Origin: an uncultured Porphyromonadaceae bacterium
GTDB lineage: Bacteria; Bacteroidota; Bacteroidia; Bacteroidales; Muribaculaceae
Assembly (NCBI GenBank): GCA_945873625.1
Contig: CAMCDS010000019.1
Coordinates: forward strand, 1-42,345
Direction of reading: 5' to 3'
Length of the DNA: 42,345 nt
Below the pieces are notes generated by a model that saw only the letters and a list, made by a program, of their open reading frames with translations, was not told where the DNA came from and searched no databases. Of this stretch, positions 7,909 through 16,695 are shown piece by piece. The position numbers and the translations under genes are program-made. The first letter of the stretch is position 1; each line of letters starts with the position of its first letter.

Positions 7909-8190
7909 TTATGCGTTAGGAATATGAGAGGCCGTCTTGCGGCGCAGGGTGTCGATTTCGGCACGCAGCGAGGCAATCTCGGCGCGGAGCGAGGCCGTTT
8001 CGGCCTTGTGGCGCTCCATCTCGCGCTCGAAGCTGTTTTGCAGCACTTCGATGGTCTTTTCGAGCGCGCCCACCTCGATGCCGAGCGCGTCGGCGTTGAT
8101 GCGCCGGCGGTTCTGGCGCATGGTGGCGAATGAATTGACGAGCTGCACGAAGGCTCCGCCTCCGAGAAGTGCTATGATTATATCGTTCAT
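7909..8190 (-). CDS. Membrane-anchored coiled-coil protein of the lysis cassette (holin- or spanin-like)
   Basis: A 93-residue protein with one hydrophobic N-terminal segment (IIIALLGGGAFVQLV, residues 4-18) followed by a basic patch and a long heptad-like coiled coil with repeated LRAEIASLRAEIDTLRRK (about 67-84). Small proteins of this design sit directly before the amidase in many Bacteroides prophages and could act as a holin or an inner-membrane spanin. The function is inferred from architecture and from the adjacent amidase; there is no diagnostic motif. Upstream it abuts a MITE-like repeat (8208-8400), so any earlier promoter would have to read through that element. Confidence 0.6.
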   Translation of the reverse strand: MNDIIIALLGGGAFVQLVNSFATMRQNRRRINADALGIEVGALEKTIEVLQNSFEREMERHKAETASLRAEIASLRAEIDTLRRKTASHIPNA

Positions 8191-8207
8191 AAGATTTTAA
8201 AGATTTA

Positions 8208-8400
8208 GAGTATGTTTGAATTTAACACGAATTGATTTGAACATACTCCTAAAAGATTCTTTCTATCCCCCTGAAGGTCTTTTTTGGCTGATTTTGCCAA
8301 GCCTCATCGGTCACGATGCCCGCATCGCTCCCTCTTCGACTTGCGGAATCATCTCAAAAAATCCTCTTCAAGTGAATAGAAGTTAAACTCAAACATACTC
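8208..8400 (+). mobile_element. 193-bp MITE-like element, copy 1
   Basis: The element runs from GAGTATGTTTGAATTTAAC to the inverted GTTAAACTCAAACATACTC (18 of 19 terminal bases pair). It is flanked by TTA on both sides (8205-8207 and 8401-8403), a 3-bp target duplication. The first 41 bases form their own hairpin (GAGTATGTT to AACATACTC). It has no coding capacity. A second full copy of the same length is at 38861-39053. TNA duplications fit the IS1031 subgroup of the IS5 family, which is inference. Its 3' end lies only 6 bases before the ksgA start codon. Confidence 0.75.
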
Positions 8401-8406
8401 TTAGAA

Positions 8407-9192
8407 ATGAATGTAAAACCCAAAAAGGCGTTAGGCCAGCATTTCCTCAACGACCTCGGCATAGCGAAGCGGATAGCCGACACTATTTCGGAGTCGGAGC
8501 TTCCGGAGCAGGCGCGTAGCTGGGGCAGTCTGCCGATAGTGGAGGTGGGACCCGGCATGGGCGTGCTCACGCAATATCTTATGCAGACCGGACGCGAGGT
8601 GAAGGCCATAGAGCTCGACTCCGAGTCGGTGGAGTATCTCCATAAGGTGTATCCCTCGCTCGAGGTGGAGGAGGCCGATTTCCTTAAACTCGACCTCGAC
8701 ACGCTCTTCCCCGGGGAGTTTGCGCTGATAGGCAATTACCCCTACAACATATCGTCGCAGATATTCTTCAAGCTGCTCGACTATAAGGAGAAGATACCCG
8801 TATGCGCCGGAATGCTCCAGCGCGAGGTGGCCCAGCGCCTCTGCTCTCCCCCGGGCTCGAAGGTCTACGGCATTCTGTCGGTGCTGCTTCAGGCGTGGTA
8901 CGACTGCGAATATCTATTCACGGTCGACGAAGGGGTTTTTACTCCCCCGCCGAAGGTGAAGAGCGGAGTGATAAGGCTCACCCGCAATTCGCGCGTCTCG
9001 CTCGGATGCGACGAAAAGAAATTCAAGACCGTGGTGAAGACCGCTTTCGGTCAGCGCCGCAAGACGCTGCGCAACTCTCTGGCCTCGCTTCTTCCCGCCG
9101 AGGGGGAGATACTGACGTCGCCCCTGCTCAAGGAGAGGCCGGAGAGGCTGTCGGTAGAGCAGTTCATAGAGCTGGCGAAGGCTCTGGGCTGA
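8407..9192 (+). CDS. ksgA: 16S rRNA dimethyladenosine transferase
   Basis: It dimethylates the two adjacent adenosines near the 3' end of 16S rRNA during 30S maturation. The 261-residue protein has the GQHFLND start (residues 9-15), the SAM-binding VEVGPGMGVLTQ loop near residue 46, and the catalytic NYPYN motif (residues about 113-117). Length is normal. Its ATG lies 6 bases downstream of a MITE-like repeat, so its promoter must lie within or before that repeat; a TATGTTTG sequence in the repeat's left end (8211-8218) matches the -7 consensus but lacks a -33 partner. It is surrounded by minus-strand phage-like genes. Confidence 0.95.
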   Translation: MNVKPKKALGQHFLNDLGIAKRIADTISESELPEQARSWGSLPIVEVGPGMGVLTQYLMQTGREVKAIELDSESVEYLHKVYPSLEVEEADFLKLDLDTLFPGEFALIGNYPYNISSQIFFKLLDYKEKIPVCAGMLQREVAQRLCSPPGSKVYGILSVLLQAWYDCEYLFTVDEGVFTPPPKVKSGVIRLTRNSRVSLGCDEKKFKTVVKTAFGQRRKTLRNSLASLLPAEGEILTSPLLKERPERLSVEQFIELAKALG

Positions 9193-9216
9193 AATTTAGT
9201 GAATGTACAGACGTTG

Positions 9217-9251
9217 AAACGATGCCGTGCCACGAGCATGGCATCGTTTTT
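9217..9251 (+). terminator. Rho-independent terminator after ksgA
   Basis: An inverted repeat of about 12 bp (AACGATGCCGTGC pairing with GCATGGCATCGTT) is followed by a run of T on the plus strand, 25 bases after the ksgA stop. Confidence 0.75.
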
Positions 9252-9309
9252 CAACTTATCATTCACACCTGCCCGGATTCCGTGAACCCGGCAACAAACA
9301 CGGACCATT

Positions 9310-9666
9310 ATGGAAAAGAAACTGTATATCGTAAGTTTCGGCGAGTTTGCCAAGTACCGTATGGAATACGAAGTGCCCGAAGGCACCGACCCCCTGCACA
9401 AGCCAAACCCTTTCGCCGAAATCGAGAAGGAGCTTGAGGAATACCTCCACAAGCAGCTTCCCGAATCCGATGACCTGGCTTACTTCACCTCGGCCAAAGC
9501 TACGGAAGTATACGAAGACCATCGCGAGAAATACGCCTCCTATCCCGTGCTCGACGCCGAAGCCATCAGCAAAATAAAGGAGGAGCTGCTGAAGGAGGCA
9601 AGGGTGCGCATGGCCAACCGTGAGGAAAACCTCAACGCCCCCTACTCCACCGGCGACGGACAATGA
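9310..9666 (+). CDS. Small conserved-looking cytoplasmic protein of unknown function
   Basis: A 118-residue acidic protein, predicted mostly helical, with no signal peptide or membrane segment. The N terminus (EKKLYIVSFGEFAKYRMEY, residues 2-20) reads as a beta strand and helix; the rest is rich in Glu, Lys and Tyr. I do not recognise a family. Third-position C bias resembles that of well expressed neighbours, which supports a real gene. It lies between the ksgA terminator and the convergent spanin-like gene, with which it overlaps by 35 bases at the 3' end. Whether it belongs to the host or to the phage-like set is open; its strand groups it with the host genes. Confidence 0.7.
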   Translation: MEKKLYIVSFGEFAKYRMEYEVPEGTDPLHKPNPFAEIEKELEEYLHKQLPESDDLAYFTSAKATEVYEDHREKYASYPVLDAEAISKIKEELLKEARVRMANREENLNAPYSTGDGQ

Positions 9667-10036
9667 CCCATACGGCCGAAACCGCCAGCGCAAAGGAAAA
9701 TGTGAGTCCCGCGGTGCGGAGCGCGTCATGCGCCGCACTGCGGGGTTTTTCTTTTTCCACCGCGATGGTGCGCACGGTGCTGACCGTGTCGCGCACCGTG
9801 CGTACCACGGTGTCGCTCCGCGTCCGTGTGCGCAGGCGGTCGCGCACGGTAATCCGGTGGACGGTGTCGCCCCTGACGAAGGTGGTTACCGAGTCGCGCA
9901 TTATGAGCGTGTCGGACGTGTTTACGGCCCGGTAGGCCGAGTCGGTGAGCGACGCATGAGTCTCGTAAGGCACATACACACGCCTCGTGCATCCCGCCCA
10001 GAGGAGCGGAATAAGCATAAAAATGAGTCTGAGCAT
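9632..10036 (-). CDS. Spanin-like lipoprotein of phage type
   Basis: Starting at the ATG at 10036, the 134-residue product has a very short signal peptide ending in a lipobox LWAGC (Cys at residue 16). A charged beta or coil-prone middle follows, with repeated RDT/VRT triplets (RTRSDTVVRTVRDTVSTVRT), and then a C-terminal membrane segment (about residues 108-125) with an Arg-rich tail. Short lipoproteins with RDSV/RDTV repeats and a C-terminal helix accompany endolysins in Bacteroides phages, where they could link inner and outer membranes. A TTG start at 10054 is possible but would add six residues before the signal. The last 35 bases overlap the convergent gene. Function is inferred from architecture. 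Confidence 0.6.
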   Translation of the reverse strand: MLRLIFMLIPLLWAGCTRRVYVPYETHASLTDSAYRAVNTSDTLIMRDSVTTFVRGDTVHRITVRDRLRTRTRSDTVVRTVRDTVSTVRTIAVEKEKPRSAAHDALRTAGLTFSFALAVSAVWVIVRRRWSRGR

Positions 10037-10101
10037 GATCTTAATCGGATTCAACCCCCAATTTTAAGTAGTAGGGAGCAATAAGTTAGGAAAAAAAGTT
10101 G

Positions 10102-10109
10102 TAACTTTG
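10102..10109 (+). promoter_or_regulatory. -7 box of the aspA promoter
   Basis: TAACTTTG is an exact TAnnTTTG match 36 bases before the aspA start. No TTTG lies at ideal spacing upstream. Confidence 0.55.
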
Positions 10110-10145
10110 CGGAAAATATAACCTTACCAACATATCAGAATACCC

Positions 10146-11573
<1,428 letters not shown>

Positions 11574-11599
11574 GAGTATAAATACTTTTCCATAGAAGA

Positions 11600-11645
11600 G
11601 GGAATCCTTTATGCATCAAGGCGTAAGGGGTTCCCTTGCTTTTTG
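11600..11645 (+). terminator. Rho-independent terminator after aspA
   Basis: A stem of about 15 bp (GGGAATCCTTTATGC with GCGTAAGGGGTTCCC, including G-T pairs) and a 6-base loop are followed by TTGCTTTTT on the plus strand. Confidence 0.85.
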
Positions 11646-11652
11646 ACTCCGC

Positions 11653-13140
11653 TCAGATGAAGTCGGAAAGCGACACCATCACCGAGGCCCGCGCCGAATG
11701 CAGGTCGGCCGCCACGAGGCGCGTGAGTGCCAGCGGAGTGAGTCCGGCCGAGCGGCGCGTACACCTAAGCAACTCCTGCCGGGCCACGGCGTCGGTCTCC
11801 GCCATTAGTCCCTCTTCGGTAAGCGAGGCGTAGGTGGCGGCCATCTCCTCAAGAGCATGGGCGTCAATCGCTGAGTAAGGCCGCTCGTCATCGTCGTAGG
11901 CGAGGGCAACGCCTTTGCGGGCTGCGCGTGCGGCACACCATTCGGCATGGGGCGTGCCCGACGGACCGCATACCTGGGCCACCCGCATCTCCGCTTCGCA
12001 GTCGCGACACCTGCCCGATGCCTCCGCGAGAACGCGTGGAAGCGAAAGGCCCTCAAACCGCTCGTCGGCCACGCAGGCCATCCTCCCCCGGCTGTCGCGT
12101 CTGAAGAGTGAGAGTGTCTGTCCGCTCCCGTCGCCGCTCACGAGCAGCACTCCGATAGGTCGGCATCCCTCGTCGGGCGTGAAGTCAGCGGATAGCGGAG
12201 GCACCTCGTCGGGACGCAGCAGCCGGTCGAATCCGGCGTTGGCGAAGGCCTCCTCGGCCGTGGAGGGAAACTCGGCCATCATTGCCTCATGCGTGGCATA
12301 TTCGCGCCGCTTCTCGTGGTACCATGCCACGCGCTCCAGTTCCACTCCCCCGTCGAGCAGGCGCCGCTCATAGTCGTCGAGCGAGGCCTCGGCCGCCGCC
12401 CGCTCATGCGGAAGAAGCACGCGCCTGTAAATGTCGATTTCATGCCAGGGCACGAATACCGGGGTCTTGTCGCTCTTCCCCTCCACGGCCCGCTGCCATT
12501 CGTGGTAGAAGAAATTGTCCGTCCCGTTGGCCGTCGATTCCATTACCACCATCGTGTCGGCCTCGCGCGCCACGGAGCCGCTCACCGTGCGCACTATCTC
12601 TGATGCGGCGCGTTCGTCGCCGTCGGCCCAGAAGGCCACTTCCGACAGATGGGCCATCGCGAAATTGCTTCCGCGCAGCGTGTTGGGCGAGAGTGAAGTG
12701 GCTATGGCCACCTGTGCGCGTCGCGCCGGAATCCAGCACACCGACTGCGAGCGCTCGAAAGGGACGAAGGTCCAGTCTTTCGGGCCTCCGCGTTTCATCC
12801 CCTCGGGGTATTCGCGCAGCAGCTGGCTGTACATCCCCCGTATCTGAGCCGAGGCGTCTTTCACGTGGGCACATATAAGCGAGTTCCACCCCTCGCGCCT
12901 GACGAGCTGCATCCAGGCCATATATATCTGTATCAGCGTCGAGCCGCCCCACTGGCGCGCCTTGAGCATGATGAGGCGTATCGGGCGTCCGCGCCGGCGC
13001 ATGTCCTCAATCACGCCGAGCACACGCTTCTGCGGGGCATTGAGGCGGAAAGGCACCGGGACGCCGGTCAGTTTGTCGGTGATGCGCACGCAGTCGGCCG
13101 CCCATGCCTCGAAATTCTCTTTATAGTCTTTTTTCATCAT
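11653..13140 (-). CDS. Phage terminase large subunit (ATPase intact, nuclease motifs unclear)
   Basis: A 495-residue packaging-motor protein. The ATPase domain shows a Walker A-type KARQWGGST (60-68), a Walker B-type AMAHLSEVAFW (161-171) and the coupling motif ESTANG (201-206). The C-terminal RNase H-fold nuclease is expected from about residue 325. The usual first catalytic Asp strand (GxDxxxG) reads IGVLLVSGDGSG (329-340), and the usual C-terminal HDD is LHSARASVM (480-488), so acidic metal ligands are not recognisable. The start is an ATG doublet at 13138-13140. Composition matches host genes. It lies on the minus strand between aspA and a U32 gene, separated from the capsid and portal genes by the latter. 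No small terminase gene is recognised. Confidence 0.85.
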   Translation of the reverse strand: MMKKDYKENFEAWAADCVRITDKLTGVPVPFRLNAPQKRVLGVIEDMRRRGRPIRLIMLKARQWGGSTLIQIYMAWMQLVRREGWNSLICAHVKDASAQIRGMYSQLLREYPEGMKRGGPKDWTFVPFERSQSVCWIPARRAQVAIATSLSPNTLRGSNFAMAHLSEVAFWADGDERAASEIVRTVSGSVAREADTMVVMESTANGTDNFFYHEWQRAVEGKSDKTPVFVPWHEIDIYRRVLLPHERAAAEASLDDYERRLLDGGVELERVAWYHEKRREYATHEAMMAEFPSTAEEAFANAGFDRLLRPDEVPPLSADFTPDEGCRPIGVLLVSGDGSGQTLSLFRRDSRGRMACVADERFEGLSLPRVLAEASGRCRDCEAEMRVAQVCGPSGTPHAEWCAARAARKGVALAYDDDERPYSAIDAHALEEMAATYASLTEEGLMAETDAVARQELLRCTRRSAGLTPLALTRLVAADLHSARASVMVSLSDFI

Positions 13141-13176
13141 TTCCGGTTTGTTATCCCTATATGTGCTTCGAAAAGT

Positions 13177-13314
13177 CTACATAGGTTCTATGTATTCGAT
13201 TTCGTCGATGATGTCAATGAGTTTCTTTCCCTCTATGATCAGGTTCTCTATCAGATTGTTTGGATTGGTGTATGTTTTTGGGCAGAGGATGGCGGCGGTT
13301 TGCCTGATTATCAC
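13177..13314 (-). CDS. Possible small protein upstream of the terminase
   Basis: From a GTG at 13314 a 45-residue peptide reads to a stop at 13177, ending in an acidic helix-like tail (ENLIIEGKKLIDIIDEIEY). An ATG at 13353 would give 58 residues but lies within the U32 gene. The tail looks like a natural protein, unlike the plus-strand reading of the same stretch. It may be a remnant of a terminase small subunit or another gene cut short by the U32 gene, or chance. It ends 36 bases before the terminase start on the same strand. Confidence 0.3.
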   Translation of the reverse strand: MIIRQTAAILCPKTYTNPNNLIENLIIEGKKLIDIIDEIEYIEPM

Positions 13315-13322
13315 TAACTTTG
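13315..13322 (+). promoter_or_regulatory. -7 box before the U32 gene
   Basis: TAACTTTG is an exact TAnnTTTG match ending 5 bases before the ATG at 13328. It supports that ATG as the true start over the in-frame ATG at 13148, and implies a very short leader. Confidence 0.55.
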
Positions 13323-13327
13323 CAGTT

Positions 13328-14566
13328 ATGAAAAGATCCGACTTCGAAATCATGGCGCCGGTGGGAAGCCGAGAGTCGCTTGCCGCGGCTCTCGCTTCGG
13401 GCGCCGACGCTATATATTTCGGCATCGAGGGGCTAAACATGCGCAGCCGTTCGAGTGCCAATTTCACCGCCGACGACATGGCCGAGATTGCGGCTCTGTG
13501 CGAGTCGAAGGGGGTGAAGACATATCTTACCGTCAACACCGTGATCTATGACTCCGACATGGAGCTGATGAAGCGCATCATCGACCGTGCCAAAGAGGCG
13601 GGTATCTCGGCTATCATAGCTTCCGACATGGCGGCCATCCTCTATGCCCGTTCCATCGGTCAGGAGGTGCATATATCCACTCAGGTGAATGTGAGCAACA
13701 CGGAGGCCGTGAGATTTTATTCTCAATGGGCCGACGTGATGGTGCTTGCCCGCGAACTCAACCTCGACCAGGTGGCCGAGATTTCGCGTGCCATCCGCGA
13801 GGAGAACATCTGCGGCCCGGCCGGAAAACCAGTCAGACTGGAGATGTTCTGCCACGGCGCCCTCTGCATGGCCGTCAGCGGAAAGTGCTATCTCTCGCTC
13901 CACGAACTCAATTCGAGCGCCAACCGCGGGGCATGCAATCAGATATGCCGCAGGGCATACACCGTGCGCGACCGCGAGACAGGCGAGGAGCTTGAGGTGG
14001 ACAACAAATGGATAATGAGTCCCAAAGACCTGAAGACTATCCATTTCCTCAACAAGATGATAGATGCGGGAGTTACCGTATTCAAGATCGAGGGTCGCGC
14101 CAGAGGTCCCGAATATGTGGCCGAGACGGTAGGTGCCTATTCCGAGGCGATAGAGGCTATATGCGACGGCACTTTCGGCGAAGAGAAGATAGCCGCCTGG
14201 GACGCTCGCCTCGAAAAGATTTTCAACCGTGGTTTCTGGAACGGTTATTACCTTGGCCAGCGTCTGGGCGAATGGAGCGAAAAATACGGTTCATCGGCTA
14301 CGCGTACCAAGGTCTACAGTTCGAAGGCTATGCGCTATTTTCCGAAGCTCGGCGTGGGCGAGTTCCTGCTCGAGAACGGCGAACTCCGCGTAGGCGAGGA
14401 GGTGGTGCTGACAGGCCCCACCACCGGTGCCCTCATCTTCAAGGTGGAGGAGTTGCGCCTCGACCTCAAACCCGTGGAGAGCGTGAAGAAGGGCGACCGC
14501 TTCTCTATGCCCGTTCCGGCCAAGGTACGCGCCTCCGACAGGCTCTACCGCTGGGAAGAGCGGTAG
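13328..14566 (+). CDS. U32 peptidase-family protein (RNA hydroxylation type, TrhP/RlhA-like)
   Basis: A 413-residue TIM-barrel protein with the U32 signature EMFCHGALCMAVSGKCYLS (near residues 175-193), carrying conserved cysteines, and further Cys in GACNQICRRAY. Characterised E. coli members TrhP (YegQ) and RlhA (YdcP) take part in prephenate-dependent hydroxylation of tRNA wobble uridine or 23S rRNA. Its length fits a TrhP-like form, but the target is not certain. The start at 13328 follows from a -7 box at 13315-13322 and from the conserved FEIMAPVGSRESL beginning. It separates the terminase from the tail and portal genes and ends 3 bases before the convergent tail gene. Confidence 0.88.
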   Translation: MKRSDFEIMAPVGSRESLAAALASGADAIYFGIEGLNMRSRSSANFTADDMAEIAALCESKGVKTYLTVNTVIYDSDMELMKRIIDRAKEAGISAIIASDMAAILYARSIGQEVHISTQVNVSNTEAVRFYSQWADVMVLARELNLDQVAEISRAIREENICGPAGKPVRLEMFCHGALCMAVSGKCYLSLHELNSSANRGACNQICRRAYTVRDRETGEELEVDNKWIMSPKDLKTIHFLNKMIDAGVTVFKIEGRARGPEYVAETVGAYSEAIEAICDGTFGEEKIAAWDARLEKIFNRGFWNGYYLGQRLGEWSEKYGSSATRTKVYSSKAMRYFPKLGVGEFLLENGELRVGEEVVLTGPTTGALIFKVEELRLDLKPVESVKKGDRFSMPVPAKVRASDRLYRWEER

Positions 14567-14569
14567 CCG

Positions 14570-16627
14570 TCAGCGGAGGGTAAGCGCCGTGAGGCGTTCG
14601 AGCTTTCCCGATATGCTTATGCTCATCGGAAACATCCTTTCGGGTGGGAGCAGCACTCCCGACCCGGCGCGTCCGTTTTGCGGACCGGTAAGCGACAGGG
14701 CCGCCAGCATGGTAGCCTCCGAGGCGTTGCGTCCGCTATGGCGCCACATCTGCAGCGTGATGTCGGTATCCTCGCCGAAGAGCGTGGCCTCGAGACGTTT
14801 CAGCCCTCCGGCACGCCAGCGCGACGGGAAGCTTGTCCATTCGATGTCGGCAAGTTCGCCGTCGGGCGATTCGAGTGTGCGCAGCGACATGGAGTCGAGC
14901 AGATAGACGCGGCCGCCACATTCGCAGGGACGGCCGCTGACGAGCATGTCGCGCACGCTGGCGCGTGGCTCCCGGCCGTCGAGCGTCAGGGCCACCCACA
15001 GGCGTTCCTCGCCCCGGAATATCCATAGCTCGTTGTGGCGACGCTCATACACCGCCCGGTCATACTCCCTGAGGCCGCGGCAGAGGCGGCTCACCGAGGC
15101 ATCGCGCAGCCGCAGGAGCGAGCCGCTCTCGTCGATGGCGAAGATGCCGTCGGGGGTAGAGGCTATGGCGGCGGGGCCGGTTACCCTCGATGCCGAGAGG
15201 AGGCGGAGGTTGCGGTGGCGTCCGTCCTGGTCGTGGGTGAGGCCGGCCACTCCCCTGTCGGTGAAGAGGTAGAGATACTGGCGCGTATATGCTCCTCCTC
15301 CCATCGGCTGCGCGGCCATGGCGGCTATGCGTCCCCCGGCCGACGCGCTTCTTCCGGCCCTTACAAATGGATTTCCCCGGCGAGTGGTGCTCACCTCCGC
15401 GCCGCAGGCCAGATGCAGCCAGTCGCCATGGCCGGTGATGGCCGTGGCTTTCGATGCCGCTTCCGGCTCTATGCGTGTAGGGTCGAGGTATTCCTTCACG
15501 CTCGCCTGGCGAATGAGGTCTATTGTGGTCTGGGCTGCTTCGGGAGCCAGCGTGGCCGTCAGCTCCATTCGCTTTTTCCTCAGTTCCGATTCTATCACCG
15601 ATGGGGTCTTGCGCCCTACCGTTACTCCGATTACGGGGTATGCCCCCTCCGTCGAGACTCCGATCGAGATGCGCCCGTCGGCAGGGTCGGGCTCTTCGCT
15701 CACCCATATCTCGATGGCACTCACCACGTCGTGCCATGCGGCCGGGAGGGCTTCGCTCAGACTGACGCTGAGCCGGTAGACGGGAAGCGTGAGCGTGCCG
15801 GCCGTAGTGCCGGTGTATCCCTTGTCGGAAGTCATCAGCCGCAGGGCCACGCGGCCGCCGTTGGCACATTCGAATCCGGCCGGCGTAGTCGGTTCCGACA
15901 CGTGGAGCAGCGTGCCGTCCCAGAGGCGCCATGCCACCCTCACGCTCACCGGCTGCGACCAGTAGCCCGAAAGTGCGGCCGTGCCGATGGCCGAGCGTAG
16001 GGCGGCGGCCACAGCCTCGCCTGCCGGGGCGGCATATCTGCTGGGATCCCCTTCGCGCAGGTCGCTCACCGCGCCGCCGCTGAATTTAGTGGCCGCCACG
16101 CCGGCTGGTATGTCGGCTTCGGCCACGCGCTCGGCAGTTACCGAGGCGTATTCAGGCAGCAGCCCGAGGGCGGAATATCTCCTTTCGTCGGCGTGCCAGA
16201 GGAGGTAGAAGAGTCGGTCGTCGGCAAGACGCACCACCAAAAACTCGCCGCATACGGCAGCCTCGGCCGGAAGAGCCGGGAGCGTGGCGATGGTCTCGGA
16301 CACGGTCTCGGCAGGATCGGAGCCGTGTATGCGGATTTCGAGGCGCAGGGTGAGGTCGTCGTCGATCGAGAGGAAGTTGCGGTCGTCGTCGCGCCGGTCG
16401 GCTATCACGAGGCGGCGTTCCGACCGGGCGAGCAGCGTGCCGCGCCTCACGGCTTCGAGTCCCCCTTCGTCGGAGGGACGCATATTGAGGCAGAAGGAGG
16501 CCGACTCCGATGCGTCGTCGTCGATCGTGCGCTTGGCGCTGATGGTGCCTCCGGTGCCGCGCGAGCGGTCGCCGTCGGTGCCCGGAGCCATGAGGCCGGG
16601 CAGCAGTTCAAAAGATGGTATAAGCAT
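14570..16627 (-). CDS. Phage tail or stabilisation protein, beta-propeller-like (P22 gp10 or muzzle type)
   Basis: A 685-residue protein without signal peptide. The N terminus (SESASFCLNMRPSDEG, near residues 40-55) resembles the start of head-to-tail stabilisation proteins of short-tailed phages. The middle and C-terminal parts contain propeller-blade-like repeats such as YLYLFTDRGVAGL, DGIFAIDESGSLLRL and ELWIFRGEERLWVAL (about residues 445-560). It is the gene after the portal in the direction of transcription, which suits a portal-proximal tail part. The assignment is by pattern and context, with no decisive motif. Its 3' end lies 3 bases from the stop of the convergent U32 gene. The composition is very G+C rich, like the other phage-like genes. 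Confidence 0.55.
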   Translation of the reverse strand: MLIPSFELLPGLMAPGTDGDRSRGTGGTISAKRTIDDDASESASFCLNMRPSDEGGLEAVRRGTLLARSERRLVIADRRDDDRNFLSIDDDLTLRLEIRIHGSDPAETVSETIATLPALPAEAAVCGEFLVVRLADDRLFYLLWHADERRYSALGLLPEYASVTAERVAEADIPAGVAATKFSGGAVSDLREGDPSRYAAPAGEAVAAALRSAIGTAALSGYWSQPVSVRVAWRLWDGTLLHVSEPTTPAGFECANGGRVALRLMTSDKGYTGTTAGTLTLPVYRLSVSLSEALPAAWHDVVSAIEIWVSEEPDPADGRISIGVSTEGAYPVIGVTVGRKTPSVIESELRKKRMELTATLAPEAAQTTIDLIRQASVKEYLDPTRIEPEAASKATAITGHGDWLHLACGAEVSTTRRGNPFVRAGRSASAGGRIAAMAAQPMGGGAYTRQYLYLFTDRGVAGLTHDQDGRHRNLRLLSASRVTGPAAIASTPDGIFAIDESGSLLRLRDASVSRLCRGLREYDRAVYERRHNELWIFRGEERLWVALTLDGREPRASVRDMLVSGRPCECGGRVYLLDSMSLRTLESPDGELADIEWTSFPSRWRAGGLKRLEATLFGEDTDITLQMWRHSGRNASEATMLAALSLTGPQNGRAGSGVLLPPERMFPMSISISGKLERLTALTLR

Positions 16628-16695
16628 AATGAGGTTTATATAAGAAGGTTATGGATTTGAAAGCGACATGAATGTCGCTTCACCCGACGGTCGCC

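Noticed and set aside
13148..13327. A 60-residue N-terminal extension of the U32 protein
   Set aside because: The -7 box at 13315-13322 and the conserved family start place the initiation codon at 13328. The extension is Met- and Ser-rich without conservation signs.
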